DNA of 11,747 nucleotides from Thermoleophilaceae bacterium (GTDB taxonomy: Bacteria > Actinomycetota > Thermoleophilia > Solirubrobacterales > Thermoleophilaceae). Where the stretch lies: NCBI GenBank assembly GCA_013695855.1, contig JACCZR010000276.1, forward strand, positions 1 through 11,747, in the 5' to 3' direction. The notes below the pieces were generated by a model. It searched no databases, was not told the DNA's origin, and worked only from the letters and a program-made list of their open reading frames with translations. Below, piece by piece: positions 1-5,254 of the stretch; position 1 is the first letter of the stretch; each line of letters starts with the position of its first letter. The translations under genes were made by a program, and so were the position numbers.

Positions 1-374
1 GGCTCGGGCTCCGCGAGCAGCTCGCGGGCCAGCTCGGCGCCCGTCTCGGGCACGAGCACGTCGCGCGGTCCGGCGGCGAGGAAGTCGGGCACGTCGAAGC
101 CGGCCGTCCGCTTGAGGACGCTGGGCACGCCCTCCTCGAGGAGAAAGCCCTGAATCATCTCGGCCTCGGCCTGGTGGCGGGCCCCGGCCACCGTCACCAG
201 CGGGCCGTCGGCATACTCGGGACGGATCTTGCGAAGACGCGCGTGCGTCTCGTCGCGCGCCGCCTCCGTCGAGGAGCCGCCCGGGAGGACCAGCGGCATC
301 CCACAGCGAGAGCAGAAGCGCTCCTCGAGCCGGTGCGATTGACCGCACGAGGGGCAGACGAGATCCTCGGCCAC
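1..374 (-). CDS. Zinc-ribbon + DUF2007 protein (3' end outside window)
   Basis: Read on the minus strand from a GTG at 374-372, the frame stays open to the window edge (about 124 residues). Residues 7-24 hold two CxxC pairs (C7/C10 and C21/C24), a small zinc ribbon. Residues about 60-120 (PLVTVAGARHQAEAEMIQGF, then LLEEGVPSVL and later VPDFLAAGPRDVLVPE) match the DUF2007 'putative prokaryotic signal transducing protein' pattern, whose function is not established. The GTG overlaps the TAG stop of the upstream M67 peptidase gene by one base (TAGTG), so the two genes are probably translationally coupled. The C-terminus lies outside the window. The family call is confident; any role, for example a partner of the peptidase, is only inferred from position. 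Confidence 0.75.
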   Translation of the reverse strand, partial: MAEDLVCPSCGQSHRLEERFCSRCGMPLVLPGGSSTEAARDETHARLRKIRPEYADGPLVTVAGARHQAEAEMIQGFLLEEGVPSVLKRTAGFDVPDFLAAGPRDVLVPETGAELARELLAEPE

Positions 375-757
375 TAGACGACGCTCAGCTCCTCCTCGGA
401 GACCTTCCCATCGGAGATCCGCCAAAGGCGAATCTCCGGGTCGCCGTCCAGGGAGACGATCAGCCACAGCCAGTGGGGGTACTGGGCGAGGTTGATGTCG
501 GTCTGCGAGGGCTCGGGCGCGCTGCGCGGGTGGGAGTGGTAGACGGCCACGCCGTGACCCTCGTCATCCCACTCGTTGGCCGTCGTCAGCGCCTTGAAGC
601 CGAGCTCGAACCCGTAGGGCGAGTGGCGCTCGTTGTCCACGCGCACGAGCTCCTGCACCTCCCCACCCGCGGTGCGCAGCAGGCCGCAGCACTCGTTGGG
701 GGCATCCTCGCGCGCGTGGGCGACGATCTCCTCCCAGTGCTCTCGGGCGATCCTCAT
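374..757 (-). CDS. mec: M67 family JAMM metallopeptidase (Mec-like, CysO-cysteine peptidase)
   Basis: This 127-residue MPN+/JAMM protein starts at ATG 757-755 (MRIAREHWEE). The open frame runs further upstream, but that part is low-complexity and shows no homology pattern. The catalytic signature is complete: E22 in NECCG, then H74-S75-H76, seven residues, S84, two residues, D87, the zinc-binding arrangement of active JAMM peptidases. In Mycobacterium tuberculosis the Mec+ enzyme cuts newly made cysteine from the C-terminus of CysO. cysM, cysO and a CysO-activating gene lie 1.7-4.3 kb away on the same strand, so that role is likely here. The nearby CysO ends in GGQ, which offers a second possible job: trimming the final Gln. 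A TAGCCT box (773-768) sits 10 nt before the ATG. Family confidence is high; the substrate is inferred. Confidence 0.88.
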   Translation of the reverse strand: MRIAREHWEEIVAHAREDAPNECCGLLRTAGGEVQELVRVDNERHSPYGFELGFKALTTANEWDDEGHGVAVYHSHPRSAPEPSQTDINLAQYPHWLWLIVSLDGDPEIRLWRISDGKVSEEELSVV

Positions 758-851
758 CGGCGCCCTGAGGCTAGATGACCGACTGCGCGACCCCGCGCAC
801 GCGGCCGGGGGACCCTGAACGGATGGCACAGCCTGCGTCAGACTTGCGTGC
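758..851. promoter_or_regulatory. Divergent promoter region, mec-like and ferritin-like genes
   Basis: This 94-base gap separates the minus-strand M67 gene from the plus-strand ferritin-like gene, so both must start here. On the minus strand a TAGCCT box (773-768) lies 10 nt before the ATG. On the plus strand CAGACT (839-844) lies 7 nt before the GTG at 852, a weak -10 match. Neither has a clear -35, and neither start has a strong Shine-Dalgarno sequence. Promoter positions are predictions. Confidence 0.4.
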
Positions 852-1454
852 GTGGCCCGAACGACCCCCTCGAACCGACGCGAGTTCCTGCGCGTGGCCG
901 GCCTCAGCGCCACCGCCGGCACGCTGGCGTTCGCGGGCTGCGGAGGTGATGACGACGAGTCGGCCCTCGGCATTCCCGACCCGCGCGCCACGCCGCAACG
1001 CGACCGCGCCATCCTCAACGGGGCCCTGAACTTGGAGAACACGGCGGTTGCCGCCTACACGGTGGGGCTGGCGCTCCTGCGAGGCGCCGTTCGCCGCCAC
1101 GCCGAGCGATTCCTCGACCAGGAGCGCGAGCACGCCGCGGCACTCGCCGGCCTGGTGACCCGGATGGGTGGCGAGCCCAACCGCGCGAAACCCGCCGAGG
1201 AGTACCGGGCCGCGTTCCCACGACTAGAGGGCGAGACCGACTTCCTGCGCTTCGCCACCGACCTGGAGAACGTCGGCATCTCCGCCTATGTCGAAGGTAT
1301 TCCCAAGCTCAAGGACGGCCGCCTGCGCCAGACGGTCGCCTCGATCCTCTCCGATGAAGCCCAGCACGTGACGGTGCTGCTCGGTGCCCGCAGCGACGGC
1401 CGTCCCGAGGCAACCGTGCGCGAGCCCTTCGTCACGGGAAAGGCGACGGCTTGA
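852..1454 (+). CDS. Ferritin-like domain protein, Tat-exported lipoprotein
   Basis: 200 residues from GTG 852. The N-terminus has a twin-arginine motif (NRREFLRV, residues 8-15), a hydrophobic stretch and a lipobox (LAFAGC), so C30 is probably lipidated after Tat export and the protein sits on the outer face of the membrane. The rest is a four-helix ferritin-like fold (Ferritin_2/PF13668 type). It carries two half-sites of diiron ligands: E62 (NLENTAVAAY) with E91xxH94, and E139 (LENVGISAY) with E169xxH172. All six ligands are present, so metal binding and oxidase or peroxidase-like chemistry are plausible, but the substrate is unknown. The C-terminus carries PFVTG, also seen in the next protein. 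Its TGA overlaps the TTG start of the next gene, indicating coupled translation and probably joint function. Confidence 0.87.
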   Translation: MARTTPSNRREFLRVAGLSATAGTLAFAGCGGDDDESALGIPDPRATPQRDRAILNGALNLENTAVAAYTVGLALLRGAVRRHAERFLDQEREHAAALAGLVTRMGGEPNRAKPAEEYRAAFPRLEGETDFLRFATDLENVGISAYVEGIPKLKDGRLRQTVASILSDEAQHVTVLLGARSDGRPEATVREPFVTGKATA

Positions 1455-1978
1455 GCACCCCGGCCCTCACCCGCCGAGCACTCGCCGCCGCGCTGGCCGC
1501 GGGCGCGGTGCCCCTAGCGGGCGCTGACGAGGCACGTGCCCGGCCGATGGGCGATCGGGAGGTCGTCCTCGGCCTCCTCGCGCTCGAACAGCGCTCCGTG
1601 CTCGTCTACGACCAGCTGGTGCGCAGCGGAAAGCTCAGCGGGTCAGCGGCCGCCGCGGCTGAGCTGTTTCGCGGCCAGGAGCGCCGTCATGTGGATGCTC
1701 TGACCCAGGCGCTGAAGGGCATGGGCGCCACCTCCCTGCCGAAGGCGCCGAGCCCTCAGGATGCGCGCGGCGACGTCGGAGAGCTGATCCGGTTGGCGGC
1801 CGAGCACGAAATGGAGAGCATCCGCGCGTACTACGAAGCCCACGCGAAGCTCAGGTCCCCCGCCCTGCTGGCCACAGCAGCGAGCGTGATGGCCAACGAG
1901 GCCCAGCACCTGGCCGTCCTGCGCCAGCTGCTTGGCCGCGACCCTTCCCCCGTTGCGTTCGTGACGGGACGAGGTTGA
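1451..1978 (+). CDS. Second ferritin-like domain protein with Tat-like signal peptide
   Basis: 175 residues from TTG 1451, overlapping the previous stop by four bases (TTGA). The N-terminus (LTRRALAAALAAGAVPLAG) looks like a Tat signal with cleavage near ARA at 28-30; there is no lipobox cysteine, so it is probably soluble outside the membrane. The ferritin-like helices carry E46 (ALEQRSVLVY), E77xxH80, E120 (EHEMESIRAY) and E150xxH153, the same ligand layout as the upstream gene. With that gene's shared FVTG C-terminal motif, this points to a tandem duplication followed by divergence. The two may form a heteromer, with this one tethered through its lipidated partner. That pairing is inference; the fold and ligands are seen directly. 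The TTG start rests on the overlap and on the position of the signal peptide. Confidence 0.84.
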   Translation: MSTPALTRRALAAALAAGAVPLAGADEARARPMGDREVVLGLLALEQRSVLVYDQLVRSGKLSGSAAAAAELFRGQERRHVDALTQALKGMGATSLPKAPSPQDARGDVGELIRLAAEHEMESIRAYYEAHAKLRSPALLATAASVMANEAQHLAVLRQLLGRDPSPVAFVTGRG

Positions 1979-1984
1979 CGCGCA

Positions 1985-2137
1985 GTGACGAGGTCACGCC
2001 GACTTCCCCTTACGGGGCTCGTCGCGTGCCTCGCCTTGGCGGCCGGCTGCGGCTCAGACTCCGACGAAAAGGGCGCCCCGGACAACTTCTGCGCCTTCCA
2101 TCGCTTCATGGAAGGCGAAGTCGAGGTGGTCCAGTAG
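1985..2137 (+). CDS. Small putative lipoprotein, 50 residues
   Basis: A short frame from GTG 1985 to TAG 2135-2137. It begins with TRSRRLPLTG, followed by a hydrophobic segment ending in the lipobox LALAAGC, so C22 would be lipidated. The mature part is only about 29 residues: an acidic linker (GSDSDEK), then DNFCAFHRFMEGEVEVV with one further Cys and one His. It lies 6 bases after the second ferritin-like gene and 4 bases before tatA on the same strand, and a GAGG (1971-1974) could serve as ribosome-binding site. I do not recognise a family. It may be a small metal-site accessory or a truncated remnant of a longer lipoprotein. The clean signal peptide and tight operon spacing favour a real gene; its role is unknown. 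Confidence 0.6.
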   Translation: MTRSRRLPLTGLVACLALAAGCGSDSDEKGAPDNFCAFHRFMEGEVEVVQ

Positions 2138-2140
2138 CCT
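2135..2140 (+). promoter_or_regulatory. Possible -10 box for tatA (TAGCCT)
   Basis: TAGCCT begins with the stop codon of the small lipoprotein gene and lies exactly 7 nt before the second GTG (2148) of tatA. The same TANNNT-N7-RTG geometry precedes the SCO1, CysO and suf-leader starts, which suggests a leaderless internal promoter. It has not been tested and there is no clear -35. Confidence 0.3.
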
Positions 2141-2141
2141 C

Positions 2142-2423
2142 GTGAGCGTGCTCGCCTTCTTCTCAGTAGGTCCCCTCGAGATCGCGGTGCTCGCGATCAT
2201 CGCCCTATTGGTGCTCGGCCCCCAACGCCTGCCCGAGGCTGCCCGATCGGTCGGCAAGGGCATGCGCGAGATGCGCGCCGCCCTGCAGGGCGGCGGAGAC
2301 GATGACGAGGACGACCGCCACGCCGACGGCGACGAGCAGGCCGACGACGTTGAGCACGACCCGGATTCCACCCCGGACGCAGAGCACGACGCGGACGCCG
2401 AGCCGGCCCCAGCGCCCTCCTAG
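2142..2423 (+). CDS. tatA: Twin-arginine translocase subunit, TatA/TatE family
   Basis: Up to 93 residues from GTG 2142; the in-frame GTG at 2148 is an equally good start. Residues 10-27 form the single membrane helix (GPLEIAVLAIIALLVLGP), followed by the TatA/B hinge LGPQRLPEAARSVGKGMREM and an amphipathic helix. The tail from about residue 53 is very acidic and low in complexity (DDDEDD, then Asp/Glu/His/Pro), so it is probably disordered in the cytoplasm. TatA pairs with TatC to export folded, cofactor-loaded proteins. It lies directly downstream of two Tat-signal ferritin-like proteins, suggesting it helps export them. TatA and TatB are hard to separate at this length; the GP motif and size fit TatA or a bifunctional form. 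No tatC is present in the window. Confidence 0.86.
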   Translation: MSVLAFFSVGPLEIAVLAIIALLVLGPQRLPEAARSVGKGMREMRAALQGGGDDDEDDRHADGDEQADDVEHDPDSTPDAEHDADAEPAPAPS

Positions 2424-2427
2424 CGAG

Positions 2428-3399
2428 TTACCAGAAAGAGGCCGTTTCGATGGTCTCCTCGAGCTCCTCGAGGGGCTTCGTGTAGACCCCGGAGCTGAGG
2501 TACTTCCAGCCGTCGTCGCAGACGACGAAGACGACGTTGCCCTCGTCGAGGCCCTCGGCCACCCGAACGGCGATGGAGGCGATGGCGCCGCTCGAGACGC
2601 CCGCGAACAGCCCCTCCTCAGCGAGCAGCTTCTTGGTCCAGATCACCGAGTCCCGGTTGGAGACGAAGATCTTCCGGTCGAGCATCGAGAGGTCGATGAT
2701 CGGCGGGATGAAGCCGTCCTCCAGCGAACGCAGGCCCTGGACGAGCTCGCCCTGCAGCGGCTCGGCGGCCACGATGAGCGTGTCGGGGTCTTCCTCCTTG
2801 AGGCGCCGGGCGTTGCCCATGAGAGTGCCCCCGGTGCCCAGGCCGGCCACGAAGGCCGTCACCTCGTCCAACTCCTCGAGGATCTCCACGGCGGTGCCGT
2901 TGTAGTGGGCGTTGGGGTTCGCCTGGTTGCCGTACTGGTAGGGCATGTAGTACGAGGGGTCGGCCTCGGCCATCTCGAGGGCCTTGGCGACGGCGCCGTT
3001 GCTGCCCTCCTCGCCCGGTGAGTAGACGATCTCCGCCCCATACATCCGCAACAGCTGCGTGCGCTCGGCGGTGACGTTGTCGGGCATGACCACCTTGACC
3101 GGGTAGCCCTTTCGCGAGCAGATCATGGCCAGCGAGATGCCGGTGTTGCCCGAGGTGGGCTCGAGGATCGTCTGGCCTGGCCGGATGGCGCCCTGGGACT
3201 CGGCGTCCTCGATCATCGCGCGGGCCACCCGGTCTTTGACCGAGCCCGTGGGGTTGTAGCTCTCGAGCTTGGCGTAGATGCGGACGCCAGGCTTGGGCGA
3301 GAGCCGCTTTAGCTCGACCAGCGGCGTGTTGCCGATGGCCTGGATGATGTCGCCATACCTGCCGCCGCAGGGCCGTGTGTCGAGGTCCTGCGCCGCCAT
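2428..3399 (-). CDS. cysM: Cysteine synthase, CysM type (O-phosphoserine sulfhydrylase)
   Basis: 323 residues from ATG 3399. This is a fold-type II PLP enzyme: Schiff-base Lys55 in NPTGSVKDR, the TSGNT loop at 82-86, and the phosphate-binding GTGGT loop at 188-192. The sequence follows M. tuberculosis CysM closely, including AAEPxxGExV, LRSLEDGF, and WKYLSSGVY near the C-terminus. R224 aligns without gaps (169 residues after the lysine) to Arg220 of that enzyme, which selects O-phosphoserine over O-acetylserine. The predicted reaction is O-phosphoserine plus thiocarboxylated CysO giving CysO-cysteine. The CysO gene ends 55 bases upstream on the same strand. A CTACACTTTCTGAAGC element just before the ATG recurs before the ThiF gene. 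The gene converges with tatA across a 4-base gap, with no room for a separate terminator. The alignment to CysM is from memory. Confidence 0.9.
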   Translation of the reverse strand: MAAQDLDTRPCGGRYGDIIQAIGNTPLVELKRLSPKPGVRIYAKLESYNPTGSVKDRVARAMIEDAESQGAIRPGQTILEPTSGNTGISLAMICSRKGYPVKVVMPDNVTAERTQLLRMYGAEIVYSPGEEGSNGAVAKALEMAEADPSYYMPYQYGNQANPNAHYNGTAVEILEELDEVTAFVAGLGTGGTLMGNARRLKEEDPDTLIVAAEPLQGELVQGLRSLEDGFIPPIIDLSMLDRKIFVSNRDSVIWTKKLLAEEGLFAGVSSGAIASIAVRVAEGLDEGNVVFVVCDDGWKYLSSGVYTKPLEELEETIETASFW

Positions 3400-3400
3400 C

Positions 3401-3416
3401 GCTTCAGAAAGTGTAG
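3401..3416 (-). promoter_or_regulatory. Promoter/operator element before cysM (copy 1 of 2)
   Basis: On the minus strand this reads CTACACTTTCTGAAGC and ends one base before the cysM ATG. It differs from the element at 5073-5088 at one of 16 positions and has identical spacing to the start codon. TACACT (3415-3410) fits a -10 box, placing transcription start only a few bases before the ATG. The core CTTTCTGAAG is an imperfect inverted repeat (CTT, 4 nt, AAG), so it may also be an operator. Confidence 0.5.
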
Positions 3417-3454
3417 TGCTCGGAGGCGGCGGGCGAAACTACAACCGGGTGCCC

Positions 3455-3730
3455 CTACTGGCCGCCGGCCATGGCCGGCAGGATGACGAGCGTGTCGTCG
3501 GCCGTGACGTCGGTCTCCATGCCGCTCAGCACGCGGACGTCCTCGTCGTTGAGGTAGACGTTGACGTAGCGGTTCAGCTCGCCCTCCTCGCTGAAGAGCT
3601 GAGCTTCGGTGGCCGGGTGCTGGTCGGCCAGCGCACGAAGGAGCTCGCCGACGTTCTCGCCCTCGGCGTGCACCTCCTTCTCACCCTGGGTGGACGAGCG
3701 GAGGACCGGCGGGATCCTGATGGTCGGCAC
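3455..3730 (-). CDS. cysO: CysO-like ubiquitin-fold sulfur carrier (MoaD/ThiS family)
   Basis: 91 residues from GTG 3730-3728. It is a beta-grasp protein matching CysO: an N-terminal TIRIPPVLR strand, GENVGELLRALADQHP helix, NRYVNVYLNDEDVR in the middle and DDTLVILPAMAGG at the end. Such carriers are adenylated at the terminal glycine, turned into a thiocarboxylate, and used by CysM as sulfur donor for cysteine. Here the last residues are Gly-Gly-Gln: the bases before the TAG stop (3455-3457) read GGC GGC CAG. The Gln must be removed before adenylation, most simply by the Mec-like JAMM enzyme encoded at 374-757. The gene lies between cysM and the rhodanese-ThiF gene on the same strand. TAGGCT (3743-3738) lies 7 nt before the GTG, suggesting its own leaderless promoter. 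Confidence 0.9.
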   Translation of the reverse strand: MPTIRIPPVLRSSTQGEKEVHAEGENVGELLRALADQHPATEAQLFSEEGELNRYVNVYLNDEDVRVLSGMETDVTADDTLVILPAMAGGQ

Positions 3731-3883
3731 CGCGGGCAGCCTACCGCGCCGCAGGCGCCGTCGCGGCCGAGCTGAGCCGGCGAGAAGCCGGCGAGAAGCG
3801 AGCAGTTCAAGGAAGAGGGAGCCGGGCAGTGCTCGGCACGACCGGCTCTCGATGACGCCGAAATGCGACGCTTCGCAGCCGGC
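3731..3883. repeat. MoeB-cysO intergenic region with short repeats and hairpins
   Basis: A 153-base gap. It contains an 11-bp tandem repeat (GCCGGCGAGAA at 3776-3786 and 3787-3797), an inverted pair GAGCCGG (3819-3825) and CCGGCTC (3842-3848), and half of the hairpin described at 3874-3896. A TAGGCT box (minus strand, 3743-3738) lies 7 nt before the cysO GTG. No T-tract follows any stem. I see no coding potential in it. Confidence 0.5.
3738..3743 (-). promoter_or_regulatory. Possible -10 box for cysO (TAGGCT)
   Basis: On the minus strand TAGGCT is followed by 7 nt and then the GTG start, the spacing expected for a leaderless transcript. No Shine-Dalgarno sequence is seen before this start. 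Prediction only. Confidence 0.4.
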
Positions 3884-3896
3884 TCAGCCGGCTGCG
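3874..3896 (-). terminator. Hairpin spanning the stop codon of the rhodanese-ThiF gene
   Basis: A perfect 9-bp stem (CGCAGCCGG / CCGGCTGCG) with a 5-base loop that contains the gene's stop codon. There is no T-run after it on either strand, so it is at best a weak terminator. It may instead stabilise or pause the transcript before cysO. Confidence 0.35.
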
Positions 3897-5071
3897 GCGC
3901 AGAAAGCCTCGTAGTCCGGGAAGACGCCCATCTCTTCGTCGGAGATCTCGCTCGGGTCGCGCGAGCAGACCGGGCAGTCGGGATCACGGCGGACCTTGAG
4001 GTCGGTGAAGGTGGTGCCCAGTGCCTCGTAGAGCAGGAGGTGACCGATCAGCGGGTCGCCTGCGCCGGTCACGAGCTTCACGACCTCGATCGCCTGCAGC
4101 ACGCCCATCACGCCCGGCAGCGCGCCCAGGACGCCGTTGGCGCCACAGGAGGGAGCCAGCTCGGCGGGAGGCGGCGTGGGGTACAGGCAGCGGTAGCAGG
4201 GGCCCTCGTAGGGGGCGAAGACCGAGATTTGGCCGTCGAAGCCGAGGATGGAGGCCGATACCACCGGGATCTGCAGCCGCACGCTGGCGTCGTTGAGCAG
4301 GTACCGGGTGGGGAAGTTGTCGAGGCCGTCGACGATGACGTCGTAGCCCTCGATGATCTCCATGATGTTCTCCGCGCCGAGGCGGACCGGGTACTTGACT
4401 ACCTGCACGTCGGGGTTGATCTCGCCGATCGCCTGTTCGGCGGAGTCCACCTTGGGCACGCCCACCCGGTCCTGGGTGTGGATGATCTGGCGCTGGAGGT
4501 TGGAGAGGTCGACCTCGTCGTTGTCGACTATGCCCAGCGTGCCCACGCCCGCAGCCGCCAGGTACAGCGCGCTCGGGGAGCCCAGCCCGCCGGCGCCGAG
4601 AAGCAGCACCTTGGCGTCGAGCAGCTTGAGCTGGCCCTCGAGGCCGATCTCGGGCACCAGCAGGTGGCGCGAGTAGCGCTCGCGTTGCTCGGCGCTGAGG
4701 GCGCGCGGGACCTCGACGTCATAGCCGCGGTCCTTCCAGAGGGTTATTCCGCCGGTCATCGACTCCACGGAGCCGTAGCCCAGCTTCTCCTGCATGTCGT
4801 CCGCGGCCAAGGCGGAGCGGTTGCCCGAGGCGCAGTAGAGGACCACGCGCGCGTCCTTGTTCGGCACGGCGGTCTCGATGCGGGACTCGAGGTGGCCACG
4901 GGGGACGTGGACGGCGCCCGGGATGTGAGACTGCTCGAACTCCTGCTGCTCGCGCACGTCGACGATCACCTCGCCGTTGTGCTCACCCGTGAAGAGCTCG
5001 TGCACCTCGCGCGGATCGACCTCGCGGATGCGCTCCTTGGCCTGCTTGATGAGATCGGTTCCAGAAGCCAT
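3884..5071 (-). CDS. moeB: Rhodanese-ThiF fusion, CysO/MoaD-activating enzyme (MoeB/MoeZ-like)
   Basis: 395 residues from ATG 5071. Residues about 10-120 form a rhodanese domain with active-site C80 in YCASGNRS. From about 128 a ThiF/MoeB adenylyltransferase follows: GAGGLGSP (159-166) for ATP, then DNDEVDLSNLQRQ, the DGLDNFPTRYLLND stretch, APSCGANGVLG, and two zinc Cys pairs (CYRC and CPVC). It should adenylate the carrier's terminal Gly and pass sulfur from the rhodanese Cys to form the thiocarboxylate. M. tuberculosis MoeZ does this for CysO, but MoeZ, MOCS3 and Uba4 place the ThiF domain first; here the order is reversed. It is upstream of cysO and cysM on the same strand, and its promoter element is almost identical to that of cysM. 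Supply of MoaD for molybdopterin is an alternative or extra role. Confidence 0.88.
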   Translation of the reverse strand: MASGTDLIKQAKERIREVDPREVHELFTGEHNGEVIVDVREQQEFEQSHIPGAVHVPRGHLESRIETAVPNKDARVVLYCASGNRSALAADDMQEKLGYGSVESMTGGITLWKDRGYDVEVPRALSAEQRERYSRHLLVPEIGLEGQLKLLDAKVLLLGAGGLGSPSALYLAAAGVGTLGIVDNDEVDLSNLQRQIIHTQDRVGVPKVDSAEQAIGEINPDVQVVKYPVRLGAENIMEIIEGYDVIVDGLDNFPTRYLLNDASVRLQIPVVSASILGFDGQISVFAPYEGPCYRCLYPTPPPAELAPSCGANGVLGALPGVMGVLQAIEVVKLVTGAGDPLIGHLLLYEALGTTFTDLKVRRDPDCPVCSRDPSEISDEEMGVFPDYEAFCAAAG

Positions 5072-5072
5072 A

Positions 5073-5088
5073 GCTTCAGAAAGTATAG
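5073..5088 (-). promoter_or_regulatory. Promoter/operator element before the rhodanese-ThiF gene (copy 2 of 2)
   Basis: On the minus strand this reads CTATACTTTCTGAAGC, one base before the ATG. Fifteen of 16 bases match the element before cysM, at the same distance from the start. TATACT (5087-5082) is a good -10 box. The strict match suggests shared regulation of these two cysteine-pathway genes or strong promoter constraint. Confidence 0.55.
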
Positions 5089-5134
5089 CGGCGAGCGCAG
5101 GCCGAGCATTGGTCGGCCGAGCACCGCCCGCTCG

Positions 5135-5182
5135 AAAAAAACAGCGGCCGGGCCGCCCCTCCTGAAGGGGCGCCCCGACCGC
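5135..5182 (-). terminator. Strong intrinsic terminator on the minus strand
   Basis: Read on the minus strand, 5182-5144 folds into a 17-position stem with one G-G mismatch, one G-U pair and a 5-base loop (TCAGG). It is followed by TG and then seven consecutive T (5141-5135), a textbook Rho-independent terminator. It lies between two divergently transcribed genes, where no annotated minus-strand gene ends. It could end a small or antisense RNA that starts at or inside the kinase gene, or act as an attenuator in a long leader of the ThiF gene. Confidence 0.75.
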
Positions 5183-5254
5183 TCAGTCACACCAGTCAAG
5201 CCCTCAAGCTCTTAGAGAGATTGTCGTCCAGCGGGCGTTCTGCCGATATGGGGT
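5183..5254. promoter_or_regulatory. Upstream region of the sensor-kinase operon
   Basis: It holds short direct repeats: CAGTCA at 5184-5189 and 5193-5198, and TCAAGC at 5196-5201 and 5204-5209. GCCGATAT (5242-5249) equals the -10 consensus of flagellar-type sigma factors, but no matching -35 lies 15 nt upstream. An inverted repeat TGGGGT / ACCCCA (5249-5264) spans the GTG start. These are possible sites for a promoter and for autoregulation; none is certain. Confidence 0.3.

Noticed and set aside
758..1042. N-terminal extension of the M67 peptidase
   Set aside because: The extra codons overlap the divergent ferritin-like gene and encode Ser/Arg/Ala-rich sequence; the JAMM fold begins at the ATG at 757.
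3874..3896. Hairpin at the ThiF gene stop as a full terminator
   Set aside because: The stem is perfect but no T-run follows on either strand; listed only as a weak candidate.
3863..5215. 450-codon open frame on the plus strand opposite the rhodanese-ThiF gene
   Set aside because: It mirrors the codon positions of a clear enzyme gene; its composition (Val/Gly/His/Asp-rich) is that of a shadow frame.
5242..5249. GCCGATAT as a flagellar-type sigma factor promoter
   Set aside because: The -10 matches, but no TAAA-like -35 lies at the proper distance, and one 8-mer in a window this size can occur by chance.
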